From the NCBI GenBank assembly GCA_013141455.1, contig JABFQW010000150.1:1-35776 (forward strand): a stretch of 35,776 nt of DNA, given 5' to 3'. Positions 26,592 to 34,530 of this stretch are shown here, piece after piece. Under the pieces are notes generated by a model. It saw only the letters and a list, made by a program, of their open reading frames with translations, was not told the DNA's origin and did no database searches. The number at the start of each line of letters is the position of its first letter. The stretch's first letter is position 1. Both the position numbers and the translations under genes were made by a program. Source of the DNA: Bacteroidales bacterium. GTDB lineage: Bacteria; Bacteroidota; Bacteroidia; Bacteroidales; F082.

Positions 26592-26814
26592 TCAGATAGT
26601 AGAGTAAACAAATGCGTACCTTTTCACAAAAAAATTGCTGAATGCTGTTTTACCCTTACAGTACACCCTGCGGATCAATTCCAGTAACAAGTAAACAATC
26701 AGGGTAACAAAGATTTGTGATTTTACGGCATTTTCATTTGTCCCTACAAAGGTTTTGATTTGCAGGTTTTGCTTGATCAATTTTAAAAATATATTCGAGC
26801 CGTTATAACAGTTG
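26592..26814 (-). pseudogene. C-terminal fragment of an IS4-family transposase
   Basis: The minus strand encodes GSNIFLKLIKQNLQIKTF followed by GTNENAVKSQIFVTLIVYLL. This matches the end of the IS4 transposase catalytic domain, where the E of the DDE triad is followed by FFKWIKQxLxIKxFxGTSxNAVxxQIxxAL. The conserved W and upstream catalytic Glu are missing, and a stop codon (about 26818) closes the frame before them. Only about 70 of some 380-400 residues remain. The 5' part is absent from the neighbouring sequence, so this is an old, truncated copy. Confidence 0.7.
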
Positions 26815-26937
26815 AATTAAAGATCAAGTTGTACACCTGATTTTATACCTTTTTTATTTAAAACAATCAAGTTGATTATCTCAATCACCAAAATGATTTA
26901 CATTTGAACGCTCATAGAAATCATTAATTAACGGACA

Positions 26938-27057
26938 ATGAAGTCTAAAACATTAAGTGTCAGGATATTAAATTTTTCACTTTTTATTTATTTAGTATTT
27001 CAATATGGTTGCATCCCACCTCCTGATTTCCGCACTTATTCAAAACGACCTCTGTAA
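26938..27057 (+). pseudogene. Truncated lipoprotein start (39 codons)
   Basis: ATG 26938 begins a short frame: MKSKTLSVRI, a hydrophobic core (NFSLFIYLVFQYG), then a Cys followed by IPPPDF, ending at TAA 27055-27057. A basic start, hydrophobic stretch and Cys is a lipoprotein (type II) signal peptide pattern, although the residues before the Cys (FQYG) are only a loose lipobox. The frame ends 14 residues after the Cys, so the body of the gene has probably been lost, perhaps when the adjacent IS1634 element inserted. A genuine tiny lipoprotein is possible but less likely. Confidence 0.4.
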
Positions 27058-27090
27058 AGCTTGATTTTATTGGGTTAGATTTTGAAATTG

Positions 27091-27806
27091 GGTGTCCCGT
27101 TGGTATATTTGTGTATGTTTTTGCGAAATAAGCCGAATAAGTCTGGAAGTTTTTCTGTACAAATCATTTCTAAGTCACGGGGTAAATCCAAAGTTATTAA
27201 AACTATTAGGTGCAGTGATAACGAGCAAGAGCTCCAAAAGCTATATTTTTTTGGGCAGGCAAGAAATAGAGCGCCTATCCTGCCAATCTAAGTTGCTCAT
27301 ATCTGAAAATAATACAATTGTCAAGCAAGTTTTTTCATCTTTGGATAATATATACATTAATTCCATTCATCGAAAAGATACGCACGAAGTTTAACCTGAA
27401 AAAGCCTATTGTGGTGGCCGATGCCGGGCTTTTATCAAATGAGAATATAAAAGGTTTGCAAGAAAAAGGATACGAGTATATACTTGGTTCAAGATTAAAA
27501 AATGAACCCGATAAGATTAAGAAGTAGATACTGGAGAACCAATTTGCATAAAGACAGTTAATCAAGTTAAAACTATCAGATAACACCCATCTTATTGTCA
27601 TATGCTGCAAACCGGGCAAAAAAGGATGAACATGATCGTATCAGAGGTCTTCAGCGATTGGAAAAGCAAATTAAATCAGGGAAACTCACCAAATCAAGCA
27701 ACTTTTACTCTTCCAGAATCAAAACATACCAAGTCCCATCTCCTGAAAATGGATAACCTACAATCAGAACCATACCAAATAATTATGAAAAATTTATAGG
27801 TGTCCC
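27091..27806 (+). mobile_element. Decayed IS1634-family insertion sequence
   Basis: The element is recognised from its broken transposase (27115-27798). The octamer GGTGTCCC occurs in the same orientation at both edges, 27091-27098 and 27799-27806. It may be a target duplication or terminal sequence, though I could not find convincing terminal inverted repeats. The element is far shorter than an intact IS1634-type copy (about 1.5-2 kb). Confidence 0.55.
27115..27798 (+). pseudogene. IS1634-family transposase, frameshifted and internally deleted
   Basis: The pieces are collinear with Bacteroidota IS1634 transposases but scattered over frames. From ATG 27115: MFLRNKPNKSGSFSVQII and KVIKTIRCSDNEQELQKL. 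After a frameshift comes QEIERLSCQSKLLISENN. After an internal deletion near 27352 comes FNLKKPIVVADAGLLS with GYEYILGSRLKNE. After stops comes NRAKKDEHDRIRGLQRLEKQ with IKSGKLTKSS, another stop at 27754, and NNYEKFIG at the end. The VVADAGLLS segment carries the second catalytic Asp. Roughly 120-150 residues are missing at the deletion, plus the C-terminal catalytic part. It cannot encode an active transposase. Confidence 0.85.
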
Positions 27807-27811
27807 AACGC

Positions 27812-27968
27812 TGAAAACAGAAAAACCACCAGGTTCAACTTCCAAAAGCTGGTGATTTTTTGGTAGATAATACCTGGACTTTTGAAGTAGGAGGAAGCAA
27901 TAAAACTTCGAAACAAATTGCTGGATTATAAAATGCCTATGCGTTGCTGATACTATTGAAATCAACAT
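27812..27968 (+). pseudogene. C-terminal relic of an AAA/DUF4143-type ATPase
   Basis: Directly after the IS1634 relic, the plus strand reads KNHQVQLPKAGDFLVDN, then TWTFEVGGSNKTSKQIAGL. After an in-frame TAA and a one-base frameshift it continues NAYA and VADTIEIN. This is the conserved end of Bacteroidota ATP-binding proteins with a C-terminal DUF4143 domain (FEVGGKNKxxKQIxxxxNAFIVxDxIE). The P-loop and all earlier parts are missing, and the remaining 50 or so codons are broken. These ATPases are common accessory genes of unclear function. Confidence 0.75.
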
Positions 27969-28022
27969 AACCAAACAGGGCTATCGGGCAACAGCAATTT
28001 CAGGAACAATTGATTTTTTTTG

Positions 28023-28030
28023 TAATTTTG
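28023..28030 (+). promoter_or_regulatory. -7 promoter element of the reductase gene
   Basis: TAATTTTG followed by C matches the TAnnTTTG consensus 57 bases before the reductase start, just outside the ATPase relic. The -33 position has only TTTC. Confidence 0.45.
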
Positions 28031-28087
28031 CAACCCAAAATTCTAATTCTACTATTATTTTTAACAGACTGATTTACATAACTATAA

Positions 28088-28741
28088 ATGAGTAACGATA
28101 ATTTACACGACTTACTTTCTATCACACACCTAACAGATTCGGCCTATATTCTGAAGATGAGCCGACGCGGATTGCAATTCAGGGCCGGACAACACATTCT
28201 TCTGGGTAAGGCCGGTAGCATTCATAACCGCGAATATTCCATTTATAGCGGTGACACCGAAGATTTTATCGAGGTTCTGGTAAAGGAAGTTGAAGATGGG
28301 TTGGTGAGCAAACAGCTTAAAAAATCAAAGCCAGGCGAAAAAATGCAGATCGAAGGTCCGTTAGGTTTCTTTACTATTGAACCGGAGCTGATCAAAACGG
28401 CTAAATTCCTTTTTATCGCCACAGGCAGTGGCATCGCACCTTTCCACAGTTTTGCGAACAGTTATCCTGATATAAACTATAAAGTTTTGCACGGTATCCG
28501 ACATGGAAATGAAGCATATGGAAAAAAGGATTTTGATGCTGAAAAATACATTAGCTGCACATCGGGTGACAAATCGGGGGATTATCACGGACGTGTGACC
28601 GATTATATCAAACAGCATCCGGTTACACCTGATTCCCACTGTTATCTATGTGGTAATTTCAATATGATCCATGAGGTTTTCGACCTGCTTGAGCAACAAT
28701 CCGTTCATCCTGATCAAATACATGCCGAGGTTTATTTTTGA
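28088..28741 (+). CDS. Ferredoxin/flavodoxin-type NAD(P)H reductase
   Basis: A 217-residue flavoprotein of the ferredoxin-NADP reductase superfamily. The FAD-binding barrel has FRAGQHILLG and the REYSIYS motif (Arg48-Tyr50-Ser51), which holds the flavin. KPGEKMQIEGPLGFF is the next FAD contact. The nucleotide domain starts with FIATGSGIAPFHSF (about 108-121) and ends with the CGNFNMIHEVFDLL and AEVYF terminus. It is short compared with classical 250-residue Fpr and has no ferredoxin domain of its own. It could shuttle electrons between NAD(P)H and a flavodoxin or ferredoxin. A 59-base gap leads to the miaB-like gene on the same strand, so co-transcription is likely. Confidence 0.87.
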   Translation: MSNDNLHDLLSITHLTDSAYILKMSRRGLQFRAGQHILLGKAGSIHNREYSIYSGDTEDFIEVLVKEVEDGLVSKQLKKSKPGEKMQIEGPLGFFTIEPELIKTAKFLFIATGSGIAPFHSFANSYPDINYKVLHGIRHGNEAYGKKDFDAEKYISCTSGDKSGDYHGRVTDYIKQHPVTPDSHCYLCGNFNMIHEVFDLLEQQSVHPDQIHAEVYF

Positions 28742-28800
28742 ATCATCGAAACTTAAAAGCTCTTTAAAAATTTCTTCACCAAAATATAAGTAAAGCCCAA

Positions 28801-30255
28801 ATGAAATATCATCTCATATCGCTTGGATGCCAAATGAATTTATCCGACACTGAACGAGTGAATACGGTGTTACATCAAATGGGTTTTTCACAAACGGAGG
28901 ATGAAAACGAAGCCTCGGTTCTGGGAGTTATCGCATGTTCTGTCCGTCAGAAAGCCATCGATAAGGTATATGCACGCATTTCGAAATGGAACCGTATGAA
29001 AAACCGGAAAAACCTTATCACTTTCGTTTCGGGTTGCATTTTACCTTCTGATAATGAACGGTTTCTGAAACTATTTGACCTTGTTTTCCCTATGAGTGAT
29101 TTGCCACAATTGCCCGAAATGATCAGTCATTACGGTATAGTCACTCAGGCAGGATTGAATTATCAAAACATTGAAAGAGAATCAATTAAACCTACTTTAA
29201 CGCAAAACAATCCAAAACCATCACTGTTTCAACCATTGACAGTACCTTTCAGTAATCCGGAAAATATAAAACTGAATCCGGGGAAAAACATTGAACAATT
29301 TTGGAATGTAGAACCAACGCACACTTCTGATTTTGAGGTATTTATCCCGATTCAGAATGGTTGCGACAAGTTTTGTACCTTTTGTGCGGTTCCTTATACA
29401 CGCGGGCGTGAGGTGTCGAGAAGTTCGGCAGAGATCATGGATGAACTCCGTACCTTGGTCGATAAAGGTTTCAAATCGATTACGCTATTGGGACAAAACG
29501 TAAATTCTTATGGTCTCGACAAAAAAGGTGAAGAAATCACCTTTCCCGAGTTACTCCGGCAGATTGGTGAGTTTGGCAATCAATCGGGAAAAGAATTCTG
29601 GGTTTACTTTACATCTCCACATCCACGCGATATGAACGATGATGTGATAGAAGTAATTTCACATTACCAATGTCTGGCAAAACAAATTCACCTTCCCATG
29701 CAATCTGGCGACGACCATGTATTGTTACGCATGAACCGTAAACACTCGATGGAGAAATACCGGCAGATTGTATTTTCAATACGGCGATTGATTCCCGAAG
29801 CAACACTATTTACAGATATCATTGTCGGTTTTACGGGTGAAACCGACGAACAGTTTGATAATACCCGGAAAGCCATGTCTGAATTTGAATTCAATATGGC
29901 ATATATCGCACAATACAGCGTAAGGCCTGGTGCAGCCAGCTCACGTTGGGAGGATGATGTGCCAAAAGAAACAAAAAAAGCTCGTTACCATATCTTAACG
30001 GATGAACTCACAAAACACTCCATCAAATTCAACAACCTTTTGATTGGTAAAACATTACGGGTTTTGGTAAGAGGTTACGACCGTAAGGAAGGATACCTTT
30101 CAGCGCTTACTGAAGGGAAAATTGTTGTCCGTTTTGAATCGGAAAACAAAAACCTCATCGGAAACTTCGTTGATATCACCATACAAAAAGCGACACCATT
30201 GTCCATCGAAGGTGAATTGGCTGAACAAATGGTTACACAAACAATTGTGGTTTAA
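28801..30255 (+). CDS. miaB: MiaB-like tRNA methylthiotransferase
   Basis: A 484-residue radical-SAM methylthiotransferase; MiaB converts i6A37 to ms2i6A37 in tRNAs reading UNN codons. The N-terminal cluster domain has Cys10 (SLGCQMN), Cys46 (ACSVRQ) and Cys79 (SGCIL). The radical-SAM motif CDKFCTFC supplies Cys188, Cys192 and Cys195, followed by VPYTRGREVSRS, LLGQNVNSYG, HLPMQSGDD and TDIIVGFTGETDEQF. A TRAM domain ends the protein (about 415-478). The usual NTC before SVR is replaced by IAC, and about 60 weakly conserved residues separate the two iron-sulfur domains, so it is a divergent MiaB branch. mtaB starts one base after its stop. Confidence 0.88.
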   Translation: MKYHLISLGCQMNLSDTERVNTVLHQMGFSQTEDENEASVLGVIACSVRQKAIDKVYARISKWNRMKNRKNLITFVSGCILPSDNERFLKLFDLVFPMSDLPQLPEMISHYGIVTQAGLNYQNIERESIKPTLTQNNPKPSLFQPLTVPFSNPENIKLNPGKNIEQFWNVEPTHTSDFEVFIPIQNGCDKFCTFCAVPYTRGREVSRSSAEIMDELRTLVDKGFKSITLLGQNVNSYGLDKKGEEITFPELLRQIGEFGNQSGKEFWVYFTSPHPRDMNDDVIEVISHYQCLAKQIHLPMQSGDDHVLLRMNRKHSMEKYRQIVFSIRRLIPEATLFTDIIVGFTGETDEQFDNTRKAMSEFEFNMAYIAQYSVRPGAASSRWEDDVPKETKKARYHILTDELTKHSIKFNNLLIGKTLRVLVRGYDRKEGYLSALTEGKIVVRFESENKNLIGNFVDITIQKATPLSIEGELAEQMVTQTIVV

Positions 30256-30256
30256 C

Positions 30257-31534
30257 ATGAAAAAGATAGCATTCAAAACCCTTGGCTGCAGGTTAAACCA
30301 ATACGAAACCGATGCGCTTGCATCGCGGTTTCACTCGGGTAGTTATGAGATTGTCAATTATTCGGAACAAGCTGATATTTATGTGATTAACACCTGTACC
30401 GTCACCAACCAGAGTGATCAGAAATCGCGTCAGACCATCAATCAGCCTGCCAAAATAAACAAAGATGCGATTGTTGTAGTAACAGGTTGTATGGCGAACA
30501 ATTACAAAGATTCGCTGCTCGAAACCAACAATATCAGTTATGTTGTTGATAACGAACGTAAATCGTCCATCTACAGCATCATCGAATCACATTTCAGAGG
30601 AGAGGCAGCCGATCCTGAAGGTTTCGATAAAGATTTATTCAATTATGATGCGGCATATAAAACCTTCCACACCCGGAGCATGATCAAAATTCAGGATGGA
30701 TGCGACAATTTCTGCACCTTCTGCATCATCCCAAAAGTAAGAGGAAGAGCCACAAGCCGGCCAGCCGAAGATATCTACAATAATATCAGGGAAGTACTCA
30801 ACTATGGATTTAAAGAAATTGTACTGACGGGGGTAAATATCGGGAGATATAAAGACCAAACAACAGATTTTGAGCAACTTGTCGAAAACATCCTCAATCT
30901 TCCGGGTGATTTCAGATTAAGAATATCATCTATTGAACCTGATGGTTTTACGGACCGGTTTTTTGAACTTTTCAAACATCCTAAACTCACTCCACACCTG
31001 CATTTGTGTTTGCAGAGTGGTTCGGAAAGCATTTTACTGAAGATGAGACGGATGTACACCGCCAAACAATTCAGCAGTATGGCAAATAGGTTAAAGGCGC
31101 TTTACCCCGATTTTAACCTGACAACCGATATCATTGTAGGATTCCCGGGTGAAACAGAAGAAGAATTCGAGAAAACAGTTTCATTGGCTAAAAGTCTGTC
31201 TTTCAGCCATATTCACACTTTCAAATATTCAGTTCGCAGTGGTACACGGGCCGAACGAATGCAGGAACATATTCCTGAAAAGTTAAAAAACCATCGTTCT
31301 GCAATTATCCGGACTATCTCGGAAGAAAACAAAAGAAATTACATCCTTCAGATGATCGGCAAAAAACAACGATTATTGGTAGAACGCATTGGAAGCGACG
31401 GATTTGCAAGAGGTTATGGAGAAAACTATATTCCTGTCAAAGTGAAATCGAAGCATCTTGAAAAAAATCAATTTGTCGATGTCATCATCACCGGCCACGA
31501 TAAAAATTTTGACGGAATAGCCATTCTTGCATAA
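30257..31534 (+). CDS. mtaB: tRNA t6A37 methylthiotransferase MtaB
   Basis: A 425-residue radical-SAM methylthiotransferase that converts t6A37 to ms2t6A37 in ANN-decoding tRNAs. The N-terminal cluster ligands are Cys11 (TLGCRLNQYE), Cys47 (VINTCTVT) and Cys78 (VTGCMA). The radical-SAM motif CDNFCTFC (Cys149, Cys153, Cys156) is followed by IIPKVRGRATSR, LTGVNIGRY, RISSIEPDGF, HLHLCLQSGSESIL and TTDIIVGFPGETEEEF. A C-terminal TRAM domain is present. GCRLNQYE and NTCTVT are the MtaB-type versions and distinguish it from its MiaB and RimO relatives. ATG 30257 is chosen because it yields the family start MKKIAFKTLGCRLNQ and avoids a long overlap with miaB. Confidence 0.92.
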   Translation: MKKIAFKTLGCRLNQYETDALASRFHSGSYEIVNYSEQADIYVINTCTVTNQSDQKSRQTINQPAKINKDAIVVVTGCMANNYKDSLLETNNISYVVDNERKSSIYSIIESHFRGEAADPEGFDKDLFNYDAAYKTFHTRSMIKIQDGCDNFCTFCIIPKVRGRATSRPAEDIYNNIREVLNYGFKEIVLTGVNIGRYKDQTTDFEQLVENILNLPGDFRLRISSIEPDGFTDRFFELFKHPKLTPHLHLCLQSGSESILLKMRRMYTAKQFSSMANRLKALYPDFNLTTDIIVGFPGETEEEFEKTVSLAKSLSFSHIHTFKYSVRSGTRAERMQEHIPEKLKNHRSAIIRTISEENKRNYILQMIGKKQRLLVERIGSDGFARGYGENYIPVKVKSKHLEKNQFVDVIITGHDKNFDGIAILA

Positions 31535-31628
31535 AATAATTCGGATCGCCGCTTACTTTTTCATGCTTTCTATTCATCTGTCAAATAATGATTAGATTTA
31601 GTCCCGAAATTAGCATACACACTAATCT

Positions 31629-33575
31629 ATGCGACTTATCTTTTTCCTGATTATTTTGCTATTCATCTGTGATTACATCTCAGCACAAACATCAACTATT
31701 GATAGCCTGATTGATTTGGGGAAATCGCTGAAGAATGAAGAAAAAATTAATAATCTTATCTCCATCTCAAGGGCTTATTTTCTTTTGGGAGATACCATGA
31801 GCCGCCGATATTCCAGTGAAGCATGCGTATTATCAAAGGAAGCCGGTTATGAAGAAGGAATTGGAAAAGCATCCCTGTTTTTAGGTATTTCGTATAACGA
31901 AAAGGCAAAAAACAATGCTGAAACCGATAGTGCTTTGAAATATTTCAAAATATCTTCCGACATTTTATCGGGCATAAAACATCCGTGGGCCGGATTTGGT
32001 TATGAAAACGGAGGCGCCATTTACAGAAACAGAGGATGGTACCCTGAAGCGATTGATTTTCTGTTTAAAGCCTTAAAAGTTTACCAAATGAACAATGATT
32101 CGCTTCAAAGTTCTAAAACGATATCAAGTATAGGCTATTCCTACGATAGAATTAAAAACCATGAAGAGGCCATTTCGTGGCAGAGAAAAGCCATAATGAT
32201 GTTCCCAAAATCGGGTGACATATTGGTAAAAGGACTCGCTTTCGGCCGCATAGGAATATCTTACGATGAAATGGGAATTTATGACAGCGCCCATTTTTAT
32301 AACAAAAAGGCACTTGACATATTTGTGGAAGCAAAAGATCATTTTTACATAACCCAATGGCTTTCAAATATCGGCAATACCTATATCAAACAAGGGAATT
32401 ATTTTCAGGCCGAAAAATATCTAAATCGCTCCATTCATCTCAATATTAAGGATATAGATAAGTCAACCAAGTTCAATAACCTCGGTAAAGTTTATCTTGA
32501 AACAGGCAGGTATCAGGAAGCTGAGGTAATCTTAGACAGCGCCATTTATCTGGCCGGGAAGTTTGATAGAATCGAAGCACTCAGCGAGGCATATTTTCGG
32601 AAATATGAACTTAATCTTGCGCTGAAAAAACCAGACAAAGCATTAGATTTTTTCGTTAAATACAGTTCCATCAAGGATTCGATACAAAATGAGGAAAAAA
32701 TCAAACAAACGGCTTATATGAAAATCAGGTATGAGACGGAACAGAAAGAAAATGAACTACTTAGAGAAAAGGCCGAAAATGAAAAACTCGCCAAAGAAAA
32801 AGCGCTCATTACAATTTCGGTGTTCAATCGAAATAAGTGGATTATTGGAATTTCCAGCCTCAGTTTAATAATAATATTTTTCTTACTATTTATCAGTCAG
32901 CGAATTAAACGCAAAATACAATCTGAAAAAGATGCTGCAGTTATTAAGGAAAAAGAGATGGGCTTAAATGCCGTCATCACTGCGCAGGAAGAAGAACGAA
33001 AACGGATTGCCAAAGATTTACACGATGGCATTGTGCAACAATTAGGTGGAGTTATTATCGGATGGCGCTTACTTCTTGAAAATTCAAAAGAAGACAAAAA
33101 AAGTGAAAAAGTGCTATTAAATACCCTCGAAGATTCGTCGGATGAATTGAGAGAAATATCGCACCGCATGATGCCAAAAGCATTGGCTGAATTAGGCGTG
33201 ATTGCCGCCATTGATGATTTATTACAGAGCAATCTGGAGCATCTGGGTATTATCTATGAATTTGAACATTTTGGCATTGACGAAAGAATACAGGAGAATA
33301 TTGAGATATGCATTTACAGGGTAACCCAGGAACTTGTCAATAACATCATTAAACACAGCAAGGCCGATCTTGTGAACATCCAATTATACAAAACAGGTAA
33401 CATGCTTGTAATGACGGTGGAAGATAATGGAATCGGTTTCCCTTTAGATCATAAAAAAGACGGAATAGGTTTGATAAATATTACTACCCGTCTGGATGCA
33501 GTAAATGGTTCCGTTCACTTCGGACCCGGCATCGAAAAAGGCACTTTGATTTCACTCAAAATACCCCTCACCTGA
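31629..33575 (+). CDS. TPR-containing sensor histidine kinase
   Basis: A 648-residue membrane sensor. A signal peptide (MRLIFFLIILLFICDYISAQ) is followed by a periplasmic TPR region (about 30-360) with repeats such as AIDFLFKALKVYQMNNDSLQ, GRIGISYDEMGIYDSAHFYN and NNLGKVYLETGRYQEAE. A coiled coil (about 365-398) leads to one membrane span (about 404-424). The cytoplasmic part has a HisKA_3 dimerisation helix with EEERKRIAKDLHDG (phospho-accepting His465). The ATPase domain has ELVNNIIKHS near residue 570, VEDNGIGFP and DGIGLINITTRL. It autophosphorylates and passes phosphate to the regulator one base downstream. The signal is unknown; TPRs suggest a protein or peptide partner. Confidence 0.92.
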   Translation: MRLIFFLIILLFICDYISAQTSTIDSLIDLGKSLKNEEKINNLISISRAYFLLGDTMSRRYSSEACVLSKEAGYEEGIGKASLFLGISYNEKAKNNAETDSALKYFKISSDILSGIKHPWAGFGYENGGAIYRNRGWYPEAIDFLFKALKVYQMNNDSLQSSKTISSIGYSYDRIKNHEEAISWQRKAIMMFPKSGDILVKGLAFGRIGISYDEMGIYDSAHFYNKKALDIFVEAKDHFYITQWLSNIGNTYIKQGNYFQAEKYLNRSIHLNIKDIDKSTKFNNLGKVYLETGRYQEAEVILDSAIYLAGKFDRIEALSEAYFRKYELNLALKKPDKALDFFVKYSSIKDSIQNEEKIKQTAYMKIRYETEQKENELLREKAENEKLAKEKALITISVFNRNKWIIGISSLSLIIIFFLLFISQRIKRKIQSEKDAAVIKEKEMGLNAVITAQEEERKRIAKDLHDGIVQQLGGVIIGWRLLLENSKEDKKSEKVLLNTLEDSSDELREISHRMMPKALAELGVIAAIDDLLQSNLEHLGIIYEFEHFGIDERIQENIEICIYRVTQELVNNIIKHSKADLVNIQLYKTGNMLVMTVEDNGIGFPLDHKKDGIGLINITTRLDAVNGSVHFGPGIEKGTLISLKIPLT

Positions 33576-33576
33576 A

Positions 33577-34221
33577 ATGCAAAAAATAATAATTGCCGAC
33601 GATCATAAAATTATTGCTGACGGAATCAAAAGCATGCTTGCCGAAGTTCCTGATATTGAAGTTATCGCAACCGTTTATAATGGGATTCAGGTGCTTGAAA
33701 TACTTGGCAAAATAAGCGTTGACCTGATTCTTCTTGACATTGATATGCCCGAAATGAATGGTATTGATTGCGCCAGAGAAGTGTTAAAAAATTATCCTGA
33801 TACCAAAATCACCATTCTTACCATGCATTATGAAAGGGCGCTAATCAAGAATTTCATCGAAATGGGCGTGCATGGTTATCTGTTAAAAACCGTTCCGAAA
33901 GAAGAATTTATACATGCGATAAATGTAATTTTACATGGTGGTGAATATTTCAATGCGGACATTACCAGGGCACTCCTTCATGAAGAAAAATTAAAACAAA
34001 GTACTTTTGGTCTTCACCCCTCACTCAGTCTATTGTCTGCCAGAGAAATTGAAATAATCAAGCTCATTGCTTCCGGGATGACCAATTCACAGATCGGTGA
34101 AAAACTATTTATCAGCCCTCGTACGGCCGATGTTCACCGAACCAATATCATGAAAAAAATCGATGTACACAATGTTGCCGGTCTGATTCGGTTTGCATTT
34201 CAAAATAAACTGACAGAATAA
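33577..34221 (+). CDS. NarL/FixJ-family response regulator
   Basis: A 214-residue two-component regulator. The receiver domain has the acidic pocket ADDH at residues 7-10, the phospho-acceptor Asp54 in LLDIDMPEMNG, a Thr in ILTMHYE and Lys in LLKTVPKEEF. The C-terminal LuxR-type helix-turn-helix (about 150-210) has LSAREIEIIKLIASGMTNSQ and SPRTADVHRTNIMKKI. It is encoded one base after the kinase stop, so the pair is co-transcribed and matched. Target genes are unknown; the exported-protein gene downstream is a candidate. Confidence 0.93.
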   Translation: MQKIIIADDHKIIADGIKSMLAEVPDIEVIATVYNGIQVLEILGKISVDLILLDIDMPEMNGIDCAREVLKNYPDTKITILTMHYERALIKNFIEMGVHGYLLKTVPKEEFIHAINVILHGGEYFNADITRALLHEEKLKQSTFGLHPSLSLLSAREIEIIKLIASGMTNSQIGEKLFISPRTADVHRTNIMKKIDVHNVAGLIRFAFQNKLTE

Positions 34222-34530
34222 AAATAAGGTAATCACCTTATCGATTTATATAAATCACTCTATTTCATCAGCTTTCCACCTAATCTACCTTTGCCGGGTC
34301 GATCAAACAAAACTAAAGGCATTTTTATTGGCAGGGTTTTCATCCATCCGAATTTTAAGTTTGATCGACTGAAATATGTGTGGATGCCCTGCTATTTGAA
34401 TATATCAGTACACGAATTTTCATTTGAATTATGTTCTAATAATTAATAAAAAGTGGAGACCGGAAACCACTAAAAAAACGGGGAGCATTCCGAAAAGCCA
34501 TAAGAGTAGGTAAATTTAAATATTTACAAA
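34222..34530. other. Structured intergenic region after the response regulator
   Basis: There is no reading frame here. A 7-bp hairpin (ATAAGGT/ACCTTAT, 34224-34241) follows the regulator stop. Two longer inverted repeats interleave at 34298-34392. A 5-bp hairpin AGTGG/CCACT lies at 34452-34471, and GTAAAT/ATTTAC arms at 34510-34527 directly precede the next start codon. No clear TTTG/TAnnTTTG promoter is seen. Confidence 0.5.
34298..34392 (+). repeat. Two interleaved inverted repeats (A-B-A'-B')
   Basis: A is GTCGATCAAAC at 34298-34308 and A' is its exact complement at 34359-34369. B is GCAGGG-TTTT-CATCCA at 34331-34346 and B' is TGGATGCCCTGC at 34381-34392, complementary to B except for the TTTT bulge. 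Because B lies inside A/A' and B' outside, the arms would fold as an H-type pseudoknot or as two mutually exclusive hairpins. Confidence 0.5.

Noticed and set aside
30122-30256. Upstream start for mtaB inside miaB
   Set aside because: It would overlap miaB by 134 bases; ATG 30257 gives the exact family start.
34224-34241. ATAAGGT/ACCTTAT hairpin as terminator of the response regulator gene
   Set aside because: The stem is short and AT-rich and no T-run follows, so it does not meet the usual terminator pattern; only noted in the intergenic description.
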